A stretch of 5,605 nt of DNA, from NCBI GenBank assembly GCA_002366835.1, contig DFBZ01000068.1:1-5605 (forward strand), in the 5' to 3' direction. Numbering within the stretch: the stretch's first letter is position 1; every line of letters starts with the position of its first letter. This document shows positions 1 to 5,072 of this stretch, in pieces. Source of the stretch: Gammaproteobacteria bacterium UBA3067 (lineage in GTDB: Bacteria; Pseudomonadota; Gammaproteobacteria; Pseudomonadales; UBA3067). Under the pieces are notes generated by a model that was not told where the DNA came from, searched no databases, and saw only the letters and a list, made by a program, of their open reading frames with translations. A program made the translations under genes and the position numbers.

Positions 1-1
1 T

Positions 2-1129
2 CGCGCTCAGGTTTTCCAGAAACAAAAATTAAGCCTGGGGAACAGAGGCGAACGCCGTGATAACACGCTGTTTCGAAGTCTGCTAGGAACCAGTCGTGGC
101 GTTTGCAGAGTGCGAGAGCTTATGGGGCAGGTTGCCGATAAGGAAGTGAATGTTTTAATAACAGGGGAGTCCGGCACAGGTAAAGAGGTGGTGGCACGTA
201 ATTTACACTACCATTCTCACCGTAAAGATAAACCTTTTGTGCCTGTAAACTGCGGCGCAATCCCGCAAGAGTTATTAGAAAGTGAATTGTTCGGACATGA
301 AAAAGGCGCATTTACCGGGGCGATAACCAATCGCGCCGGTCGCTTCGAGCTTGCTCAGGGCGGTACGCTGTTTTTGGATGAAATTGGTGATATGCCTTTG
401 CACATGCAGGTTAAGTTGTTGCGTGTTTTGCAAGAGCGATGTTTTGAACGTGTTGGCAGCGCCAAAACAATTCAGGCAGATGTGCGAATTATTGCGGCCA
501 CGCATAATAACCTGGAAGAGGCGATTGAGGCAGGGCGTTTCCGCGAAGACCTTTATTACCGTTTAAATGTCTTCCCCATCGAGATGCCCGCCTTGCGGGA
601 GCGCACTGAGGACATTCCTCTGCTTATTAATGAATTAATTAAACGTATAGAAACTGAAAAGCGCGGCTCGGTTCGTTTTAATTCCGCCGCCATTATGTCC
701 TTATGTCATCATCATTGGTCGGGTAATGTGCGCGAATTGGCAAACCTTGTGGAGCGCCTGGTCATCACTAACCCCTATGGTGTTATCGGTGTGCAGGAGC
801 TGCCAGCAAAATTTCGACATATTGATATAAAAGAAGAAGAGTTTGTTGATGCTAAGGAGAAAGCACAATCTCGCTCGCCGCAGTTTTTTGACGAAAGTGA
901 TACGGCCTTATTGCCGCTGGAAGGTTTGGATCTTAAGGAATACCTGGCCAATCAAGAAAGTAAATTAATTCGTCAGGCTTTGGACGATACCGGTGGTGTT
1001 GTGGCCCGCGCCGCCGAGCGTTTAAAAATACGCCGTACTACGCTGGTGGAAAAAATGCGTAAATATGGGATGCATAAAAGTGAGCCAAGTGACGGATCTT
1101 TGACTTCTTCTCGACCGGGGCAATTCTAA
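2..1129 (+). CDS. fleQ: FleQ, sigma54-dependent flagellar master regulator (5' truncated by window)
   Basis: FleQ is the cytoplasmic enhancer-binding AAA+ ATPase that opens sigma54 promoters of class II flagellar genes and, in Pseudomonas, senses c-di-GMP. The frame is open from position 2 without a stop, and the residues upstream of the GTG at 110 (LFRSLLGTSR at 68-97) are already typical FleQ, so the gene continues off the left edge; roughly the first 120 residues (atypical REC domain) are missing. Counting from position 2, visible parts are LFRS (23-26), Walker A GESGTGKE (55-62), the sigma54-contact loop GAFTGA (102-107), Walker B FLDE (124-127), GNVREL (241-246) and a C-terminal Fis-type helix-turn-helix (about 331-356). 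The end is alignable with Pseudomonas FleQ, and the estimated full length (~495 aa) fits the family. The next genes are its expected targets fleSR and fliE. The assignment rests on remembered family sequence, but similarity is high throughout. Confidence 0.96.
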   Translation, partial: RAQVFQKQKLSLGNRGERRDNTLFRSLLGTSRGVCRVRELMGQVADKEVNVLITGESGTGKEVVARNLHYHSHRKDKPFVPVNCGAIPQELLESELFGHEKGAFTGAITNRAGRFELAQGGTLFLDEIGDMPLHMQVKLLRVLQERCFERVGSAKTIQADVRIIAATHNNLEEAIEAGRFREDLYYRLNVFPIEMPALRERTEDIPLLINELIKRIETEKRGSVRFNSAAIMSLCHHHWSGNVRELANLVERLVITNPYGVIGVQELPAKFRHIDIKEEEFVDAKEKAQSRSPQFFDESDTALLPLEGLDLKEYLANQESKLIRQALDDTGGVVARAAERLKIRRTTLVEKMRKYGMHKSEPSDGSLTSSRPGQF

Positions 1130-1134
1130 GCCCC
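1117..1134 (+). terminator. Possible weak hairpin at the fleQ end
   Basis: GGGGC (1117-1121) can pair with GCCCC (1130-1134) around an 8-nt loop that contains the fleQ stop codon. The stem is GC-rich but only 5 bp, and what follows (tgttaaataa) is not a T run, so it is not a convincing intrinsic terminator. It could slow polymerase or stabilise the 3' end of the fleQ message ahead of the separate fleSR promoter. Confidence 0.3.
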
Positions 1135-1156
1135 TGTTAAATAAGGCTAGAGTATG

Positions 1157-1173
1157 TTGGCCTAGATTTTGCG
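1157..1173 (+). promoter_or_regulatory. sigma54 (RpoN) promoter of fleSR
   Basis: The element TTGGCCTAGATTTTGCG has the -24 GG (1159-1160) and -12 GC (1171-1172) exactly ten bases apart. It matches the consensus YTGGCACGRNNNTTGCW at most fixed positions, including TTGGC and TTGC. The predicted transcription start is about 1184. In Pseudomonas, fleSR is a class II operon needing RpoN and FleQ, so an element here is what the pathway predicts. The start point matters for annotation: a fleS start at TTG 1188 would leave no room for a ribosome site. Confidence 0.85.
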
Positions 1174-1202
1174 TTATTGCACCTACCTTGATTAAAAGTG
1201 TG

Positions 1203-2480
1203 ATGACGATGGAACAACGCGATACTTTAGCTTTATCTAAAATGGCCAGACCACTGGCTGAAGGTGAATTTAGCCACTCACCTTACGGTGCGGGCTGTGA
1301 CCTTTATTCCTCTACGGTTTCAGAGCTTGATGCTCCGCTTGTTTTTAAACAACCTTCTGAAGAAATTGCGCAGCTGAAAAAAGACGTATCTTCTTTAAAG
1401 GCTACGATAAAAACCTTAGAAAACAATCACGCACAATATCTCGTTAAACAGAATAGCTATACGCAGCGTTTTGAGCGCCTTCTACAGCAGTTACCCTGTG
1501 GCGTCATTATGCTCGATGGCAAGGGTTTAATTGAGCACATTAATGATTATGCGGCGCGGGTTTTTAATCAGATAAAAGTGGGTGAGTCTTGGCTGGCTGT
1601 TATCCAACGGGAATTTTCGCCGCGTGAAGATGATGGACATGAAATCTCTTTACGCAATGGTCGACGAGTCACACTGGATACGGCATCGTTGGATGATGCA
1701 AGCGGCCAGATTGTAATTCTTCTTGATCTCACCGAAACAAGAAATCTTCAGTCTCAACTAAGCCATCAGCAGCGCCTTGTTGAAATGGGTAAAATGATGG
1801 CTTCCCTCGCGCATCAGATTCGCACTCCGCTTTCTACGGCCATGCTTTACAGTTCCCACATGACAAGCTCTGTTCTTGAAGAAACGCAGCGCGTGAAGTA
1901 TGCCCATAAATTACAGAACCGCCTTGAGTGTATTAATCAACAAATTAACGACATGCTGATTTATGTGCGTGGTGGTGTTGAGTTGGATGAATGGGTGGAG
2001 GTGGCCGATTTATTTGATGAGGTAAAGAGTTATTGCAAGGAAACAGCGCGGCCAGACGGCAGTAAACTGACGGTAATTTCAGATGGCGATATGGCGCTTA
2101 TTCGTTGCAACAAGGTGGCATTGATCGGAGCCTTGGGAAACCTGATTCAAAATGCATTTCAGTCACAGGAAGAACCTGTGACGGTGAATTTATCTGCCAC
2201 TGTGGGGCTTGATCAAAAAATTATTATTAGGGTTTCAGATAATGGCCCTGGAATTCATCCTGAAAAACATCAGCAGGTGTTTACGCCTTTCTATACCACT
2301 AAAAGTGTGGGTACAGGCTTGGGGCTTCCCATTGTAAAAACGGTGATAGAAGCGCATGGAGGCGGTATTTATATAGACCCTAATGAAACGGTTTCGACAA
2401 AAAATGCCGGCTGTAGTTTTGTTATTACACTGCCTGCTGTGACGAGTTCCGTAGTTGAAGGAGGGCTTGCTCGTGAATAA
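1203..2480 (+). CDS. fleS: FleS, cytoplasmic PAS-domain sensor histidine kinase
   Basis: FleS is the kinase of the FleSR two-component pair, which turns on the middle tier of flagellar genes after FleQ. No membrane segment is visible, so it should be soluble. From ATG 1203 (425 aa) the order is: a variable N terminus; a charged, probably coiled-coil stretch (about 52-95); a PAS domain (about 90-175); HisKA with the phospho-accepting His204 (codon 1812-1814) in the H-box AHQIRTPL; and HATPase_c with N-box Asn313/Asn317, G1 DNGPG (346-350), F-box FTPFYTTK (360-367) and G2 GTGLGL (370-375). The start is uncertain. TTG 1188 is in frame but only about 4 nt after the predicted transcription start; ATG 1203 and ATG 1209 are plausible, with a weak AAAAG as the only upstream purine run. 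Length is somewhat above Pseudomonas FleS (~400 aa). It overlaps fleR by 8 nt, so the pair is co-transcribed and probably translationally coupled. Confidence 0.93.
   Translation: MTMEQRDTLALSKMARPLAEGEFSHSPYGAGCDLYSSTVSELDAPLVFKQPSEEIAQLKKDVSSLKATIKTLENNHAQYLVKQNSYTQRFERLLQQLPCGVIMLDGKGLIEHINDYAARVFNQIKVGESWLAVIQREFSPREDDGHEISLRNGRRVTLDTASLDDASGQIVILLDLTETRNLQSQLSHQQRLVEMGKMMASLAHQIRTPLSTAMLYSSHMTSSVLEETQRVKYAHKLQNRLECINQQINDMLIYVRGGVELDEWVEVADLFDEVKSYCKETARPDGSKLTVISDGDMALIRCNKVALIGALGNLIQNAFQSQEEPVTVNLSATVGLDQKIIIRVSDNGPGIHPEKHQQVFTPFYTTKSVGTGLGLPIVKTVIEAHGGGIYIDPNETVSTKNAGCSFVITLPAVTSSVVEGGLARE
2458..2465 (+). promoter_or_regulatory. Strong ribosome binding site deciding the fleR GTG start
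   Basis: AAGGAGGG lies inside the end of fleS, 7 nt before GTG 2473. It is a near-perfect Shine-Dalgarno sequence and selects GTG 2473 over the in-frame TTG codons at 2455 and 2467, which are upstream of or too close to it. Confidence 0.85.
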
Positions 2481-3882
2481 AAAAGAATTTTCAATTTTGG
2501 TGGTGGAAGATGATCCAGAGCTGCGCACGGCTTTGAGTGAAACATTAGAGATTGCAGGTTATCGTTGCTCCCAGGCAGAGAACGGGCAGCAAGCTTTATC
2601 TCTTATTGATACCTTGCTAGAAACGGAATCCCTCGACATGGTGATTACGGATAATCATATGCCGGTGATGGATGGTGAAACCCTCTTGCGTCAGTTGCAA
2701 CTAAAATATCCCGAAATCCCTGTTTTGATGGTTACCGCCTATGGCTCAATTGATGGTGCTGTGGCTGCGATGCAGTTAGGTGCGGTGGATTATTTACAAA
2801 AGCCTTTTGAGGCCAATACGCTGCTGGAAAAAGTTGCTAATTTATTGCCAGATTCTTCCCTGCTTGAAAGCAGTGAAGTGGTGGCGGAAGACCCCTATAC
2901 CAAACGTATATTCTCTCTGGCAAAACGTTTGGCGAAAAGTGATGCAACGGTGATGGTGTTGGGAGAAAGTGGCACGGGTAAGGAGGTGCTGGCAAATTAT
3001 ATTCATAAAAACTCTGGTCGAACCGATGCCGCCTTTGTGGCGATAAATTGCGCGGCAATTCCTGATACGATGCTGGAGTCTATCTTGTTCGGTTATGAAA
3101 AGGGTGCTTTTACCGGTGCCTACCAAGCCAAAAGCGGAAAGTTCGAGCAGGCAAATGGCGGCACGCTTTTGCTGGATGAGATTTCAGAAATGGATATCTC
3201 GTTACAGGCAAAATTATTGCGGGTTCTTCAAGAGCAAGAGGTAGAAAGAATCGGCGGGAAAGAAATGATTCCTCTGGATGTGCGTATTATTGCCACATCC
3301 AATCGCGACCTGGAAAAAGAAGTTGCTGAAGGGCGATTTCGAGAAGATTTATATTATCGACTGAATGTTTTCCCCATAAAGTGGCGACCTTTAAGAGAGC
3401 GGCCCTTGGATATTGTGCCTCTCGCCATGCGTTTTATTAAGCGGTATCAAATGGGAAGTGGGCCTGTTTCCTTGGATGAAAATGCAAAAGAATATTTGGT
3501 GCAACAAGCATGGCCGGGTAATGTGAGGGAGCTGGAGAATGTTATTCAACGTGCGGTTATTTTGCAGCAAGGCGGTTTAATTACCTGTGATGACTTTGTT
3601 TATGAGGCCGACGGTTTTGTGACGCCTGCGGTGGGTGATAAAACCAGCGGGGCGCTTGACTGTCAAATAAATGATGGCTGTGATGCAGGTGAAAATAGCA
3701 TTCTCAATAAAGACCTCAAAAGGCGTGAATACCAGATGATTGTTGATACATTAAAATCGGTGGGTGGGCACAGGAATAAAACGGCGGAGATTCTTGGAAT
3801 AAGCCCGAGAACATTGCGATATAAAATTGCCAAAATGCGTGATCATGGTTTTAGTTTTGATAACCTTGTTGAGGCGTCTTAG
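2473..3882 (+). CDS. fleR: FleR, sigma54-dependent flagellar response regulator
   Basis: FleR is the response regulator phosphorylated by FleS; with RpoN it activates hook, rod and related class III flagellar genes. From GTG 2473 it has 469 residues, close to Pseudomonas FleR (~473). The REC domain (about 5-122) has the acidic cluster EDD (12-14), phospho-acceptor Asp60 in ITDNHMP, Thr88 and Lys110, so it should be phosphorylatable, unlike the FleQ receiver. The AAA+ domain has Walker A GESGTGKE (164-171), GAFTGA (211-216), Walker B LLLDE (232-236), a FREDLYYRLNVFP segment and GNVREL (349-354). A Fis-type helix-turn-helix ends the protein (about 430-456, including NKTAEILGISPRTLRYKI). The GTG start overlaps the fleS stop by 8 nt and is chosen by the AAGGAGGG before it. 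The TAG stop abuts a TTTTAGG heptamer array. Confidence 0.95.
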   Translation: MNKKEFSILVVEDDPELRTALSETLEIAGYRCSQAENGQQALSLIDTLLETESLDMVITDNHMPVMDGETLLRQLQLKYPEIPVLMVTAYGSIDGAVAAMQLGAVDYLQKPFEANTLLEKVANLLPDSSLLESSEVVAEDPYTKRIFSLAKRLAKSDATVMVLGESGTGKEVLANYIHKNSGRTDAAFVAINCAAIPDTMLESILFGYEKGAFTGAYQAKSGKFEQANGGTLLLDEISEMDISLQAKLLRVLQEQEVERIGGKEMIPLDVRIIATSNRDLEKEVAEGRFREDLYYRLNVFPIKWRPLRERPLDIVPLAMRFIKRYQMGSGPVSLDENAKEYLVQQAWPGNVRELENVIQRAVILQQGGLITCDDFVYEADGFVTPAVGDKTSGALDCQINDGCDAGENSILNKDLKRREYQMIVDTLKSVGGHRNKTAEILGISPRTLRYKIAKMRDHGFSFDNLVEAS

Positions 3883-3917
3883 TTTTAGGTTTTAGGTTTT
3901 AGGTTTTAGGTTTTAGG
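3883..3917 (+). repeat. Heptanucleotide microsatellite, (TTTTAGG)x5
   Basis: Five perfect head-to-tail copies of TTTTAGG begin at the base after the fleR TAG stop. No mismatch occurs in 35 bp, and an extra G follows at 3918. A 7-bp unit would shift frame on slippage, but the array is outside the reading frame, so copy-number change would alter only the 3' untranslated region. Function is unknown. Confidence 0.95.
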
Positions 3918-3942
3918 GCGTAAAAATGTTCTTATGTTTTCT

Positions 3943-4044
3943 GTAGGTTGGGTAGAGCGAAGCGAAACCCAACAGGTATAGCAGGTAGCACGGCTCTCGC
4001 TATTCTGCACGGTGTTGGGTTGCACTGCGTTTAACCCAACCTAC
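3943..4044. repeat. REP-pair (BIME/REPIN-like) element, copy 1
   Basis: The left REP (3943-3973) is a GTAG tetranucleotide followed by the stem GTTGGGT ... ACCCAAC (3947-3953 with 3967-3973). The right REP (4014-4044) is the same unit inverted: stem 4014-4020 with 4034-4040, then CTAC. The 40-nt core between them can form its own imperfect hairpin (GCAGgTAGC 3981-3989 with GCTAttCTGC 3999-4008). GTAG plus an imperfect palindrome, arranged as an inverted pair, is the architecture of REP elements mobilised by RAYT (TnpA-REP) transposases. The whole element can fold as one cruciform through the outer GTAGGTTGGGT/ACCCAACCTAC arms. Confidence 0.85.
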
Positions 4045-4079
4045 AAAGTCAAAACATTGCATTTATTCTTGTGTTTTCT

Positions 4080-4229
4080 GTCGGTTGGGTACGACTGCAT
4101 GGATGCAGGAGGTAGAGCAACGCATGGAGCAGTTGCCGAGAGTTTAGCGAAACCCAACAGGTGTAGCAGGTAGCACGGCTCTTGCTATTCTGCACGGTGT
4201 TGGGTTGCACTGCGTTTAACCCAACCTAC
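4080..4229. repeat. REP-pair (BIME/REPIN-like) element, copy 2, with 48-bp insertion
   Basis: Same plan as the flanking copies, but the left tetranucleotide is GTCG (4080-4083) rather than GTAG, and the left REP loop is expanded: stem arms are GTTGGGT 4084-4090 and ACCCAAC 4152-4158, with 61 nt between instead of 13. The core and right REP (4199-4229) are almost unchanged. Loop bases AGAGTTTAGCGAA match copy 3, so copies 2 and 3 look most closely related. Confidence 0.85.
4091..4138. repeat. 48-bp insertion in the left REP loop of copy 2
   Basis: Aligning copies 2 and 3 leaves these 48 bases extra, directly after GTTGGGT. Copy spacing confirms it: copy 1 to 2 is 137 bp and copy 2 to 3 is 185 bp, which is 137 plus 48. 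The insert has two small inverted repeats of its own, CTGCAT/ATGCAG (4095-4100 with 4103-4108) and GCAAC/GTTGC (4117-4121 with 4132-4136). It may be an alternative long-loop form of the REP rather than a secondary insertion. Confidence 0.75.
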
Positions 4230-4264
4230 CAAATCAAAACATTATATCTATTCTCGTGCTTTCT

Positions 4265-4366
4265 GTAGGTTGGGTAGAGTTTAGCGAAACCCAACAGGTA
4301 TAGCAGGTAGCACGGCTCTTGCTATTCGGCACGGTGTTGGGTTGCACTGCGTTTAACCCAACCTAC
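4265..4366. repeat. REP-pair (BIME/REPIN-like) element, copy 3
   Basis: The left REP (4265-4295) has GTAG and stem 4269-4275 with 4289-4295; the right REP (4336-4366) is identical to those of copies 1 and 2. The core differs from copies 1 and 2 at only one or two positions. A spacer like those after copies 1 and 2 follows to about 4395 (ACAAAACATT ... TTCTTGTG), showing that element and spacer were duplicated as one tandem unit of 137 bp. Confidence 0.85.
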
Positions 4367-4446
4367 AAAGACAAAACATTAAATTTATTCTTGTGCCATC
4401 CATTCTCCCCGGCATTTTTTCAATAATACACCTTAAGTTTCCCGTT

Positions 4447-4463
4447 ATGGCCTGCTTTATGCA
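4447..4463 (+). promoter_or_regulatory. sigma54 (RpoN) promoter of the fliE operon
   Basis: ATGGCCTGCTTTATGCA has GG (4449-4450) and GC (4461-4462) exactly ten bases apart, with TGGC and TGCA matching consensus. The TTGC box is TATGC here, so it is slightly weaker than the fleSR element. The predicted transcription start is about 4474, giving a ~65-nt leader. fliE is a class II, RpoN- and FleQ-dependent operon in Pseudomonas, which agrees. Confidence 0.75.
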
Positions 4464-4498
4464 ATGTTATTGTTATGAGTAATGTTGTTAGTAAAAGC

Positions 4499-4512
4499 GT
4501 CAATTTGATGAC
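4499..4512 (+). promoter_or_regulatory. Candidate FleQ binding site in the fliE leader
   Basis: GTCAATTTGATGAC matches the FleQ consensus GTCAATNNATTGAC at 10 of 12 specified bases, with a perfect left half. It lies about 26-39 nt downstream of the predicted start of transcription. FleQ is known to act from such unusual downstream sites at fliE, fliL and flhA in P. aeruginosa, so the position supports the call. Confidence 0.65.
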
Positions 4513-4538
4513 ATTAGATGCCTTAATGGGAGTCATAA

Positions 4539-4883
4539 GTGGATAATTCAATTCAAATTAGTCAACTTCTTGAGAGTATGCAGTCTATACGTTCAAAAAT
4601 GCCGGTCTTCGAAAATCAGATTGACATGGTGGGAGCTCTTGGCAAGAGTGATCCGGTTTCGGGGCAGTTCTCAAACCATTTGAAAAGCGCTATAGACAAT
4701 GTGAATGCGGTGCAGAAAGAATCTGCCCAACTGTCTACCGCATTTGTAAAAGGCGAACCTGGCGTTGATATTACCCAAGTCATGATTGCCATGGAGAAAT
4801 CCAGCGTTTCTTTTCAAGCTTTAACACAGGTAAGAAATAAAATGGTGGACGCATATAAAGAAGTGATGAATATGCAGGTCTAA
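4539..4883 (+). CDS. fliE: FliE, flagellar hook-basal body (MS ring-rod junction) protein
   Basis: FliE sits at the junction between the MS ring and the proximal rod of the flagellar basal body and is among the first substrates of the flagellar export apparatus. The product has 114 residues, against ~105-110 usual. The family signature is the C-terminal half: GVDITQVMIAMEKSSVSFQ (75-93) and the helical end ALTQVRNKMVDAYKEVMNMQ (94-113). The start is GTG 4539, preceded by GGGAG (4528-4532) at 6 nt; an in-frame TAA at 4536-4538 excludes anything upstream, and the N terminus (MDNSIQISQLLESM) looks complete. It is the first gene of the fliE-fliF operon and is preceded by its own sigma54 promoter. 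The TAA stop lies within the CTAA duplication of the MITE-like element that follows. Confidence 0.95.
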   Translation: MDNSIQISQLLESMQSIRSKMPVFENQIDMVGALGKSDPVSGQFSNHLKSAIDNVNAVQKESAQLSTAFVKGEPGVDITQVMIAMEKSSVSFQALTQVRNKMVDAYKEVMNMQV

Positions 4884-5022
4884 CAGGCTGTTGAAATTCT
4901 ACTGACTTGGCCACCTACGGCGTTAAAATCGCACTCAAAGTGCTCATTTACAGGTGTAAACTCCGCTTTTTCACTTGATTTTGCCTTGTATGTGGCTCAA
5001 TTCAGCGAATTTCAACAGCCTG
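4884..5022. mobile_element. 139-bp palindromic MITE-like element between fliE and fliF
   Basis: Perfect 16-bp terminal inverted repeats (4884-4899 CAGGCTGTTGAAATTC, 5007-5022 its reverse complement) bound the element, and both ends are flanked by CTAA (4880-4883 and 5023-5026), which looks like a 4-bp target duplication. Imperfect complementarity continues inward (for example TTGGCCACCTAC against a TTGAGCCACATAC arm, and AAAATC on both arms) to a central TTTAC-AGGT-GTAAA hairpin (4947-4960) at the exact midpoint, so the whole element is one long hairpin. It encodes nothing and must depend on a transposase in trans. The CAGGCTGTTGAAA end resembles ends of widespread gammaproteobacterial repeats, but I cannot name the parent IS. 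Removing it and one CTAA leaves a 46-bp fliE-fliF gap. Confidence 0.85.
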
Positions 5023-5072
5023 CTAATAGCTGAAGGTTTCGGCTTGTGATAACGGTTGTATGGGAAGTATAA

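Larger units (their letters stand above)
3883..4538. other. 656-bp non-coding fleR-fliE intergenic region
   Basis: No credible gene lies here; open frames are short and broken by repeats. From left to right it holds a TTTTAGG microsatellite, three tandem REP-pair elements with near-identical spacers, an AT-rich stretch (4396-4446) with nothing clear except a T run at 4415-4420, a sigma54 promoter, and the fliE leader with a candidate FleQ box. It separates the fleSR operon from the fliE operon, and the hairpin-rich array probably marks the 3' end of fleSR. Confidence 0.85.

Noticed and set aside
110..112. GTG as the start of a 339-aa FleQ
   Set aside because: The frame is open to position 2 and the upstream residues (LFRSLLGTSR and others) are conserved FleQ sequence; GTG 110 encodes an internal valine.
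1194..1207. FleQ box at the start of fleS (ends GATGAC like the fliE site)
   Set aside because: Only the right half resembles the fliE site; the left half matches consensus at two of six positions, so it is likely chance.
2455..2457. TTG as the fleR start
   Set aside because: The AAGGAGGG ribosome site lies downstream of this codon and is correctly spaced only for GTG 2473.
2235..3126. Antisense open frames across the fleS end and fleR
   Set aside because: They are shadows of well-supported genes on the + strand, with low-complexity, non-protein-like translations and no ribosome sites.
3943..4395. CRISPR array
   Set aside because: The intervening spacers are nearly identical to each other and units are ~137 bp with long palindromes, so this is tandem REP-pair amplification; no cas genes are present.
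4394..4420. Intrinsic terminator (TGCC ... GGCA followed by six T)
   Set aside because: The stem is only 4 bp with a 13-nt loop; too weak to call although the T run is real.
4907..4922. sigma54 promoter inside the MITE (TTGGCCACCTACGGCG)
   Set aside because: GG-to-GC spacing is nine rather than ten bases, and the -12 box lacks TTGC.
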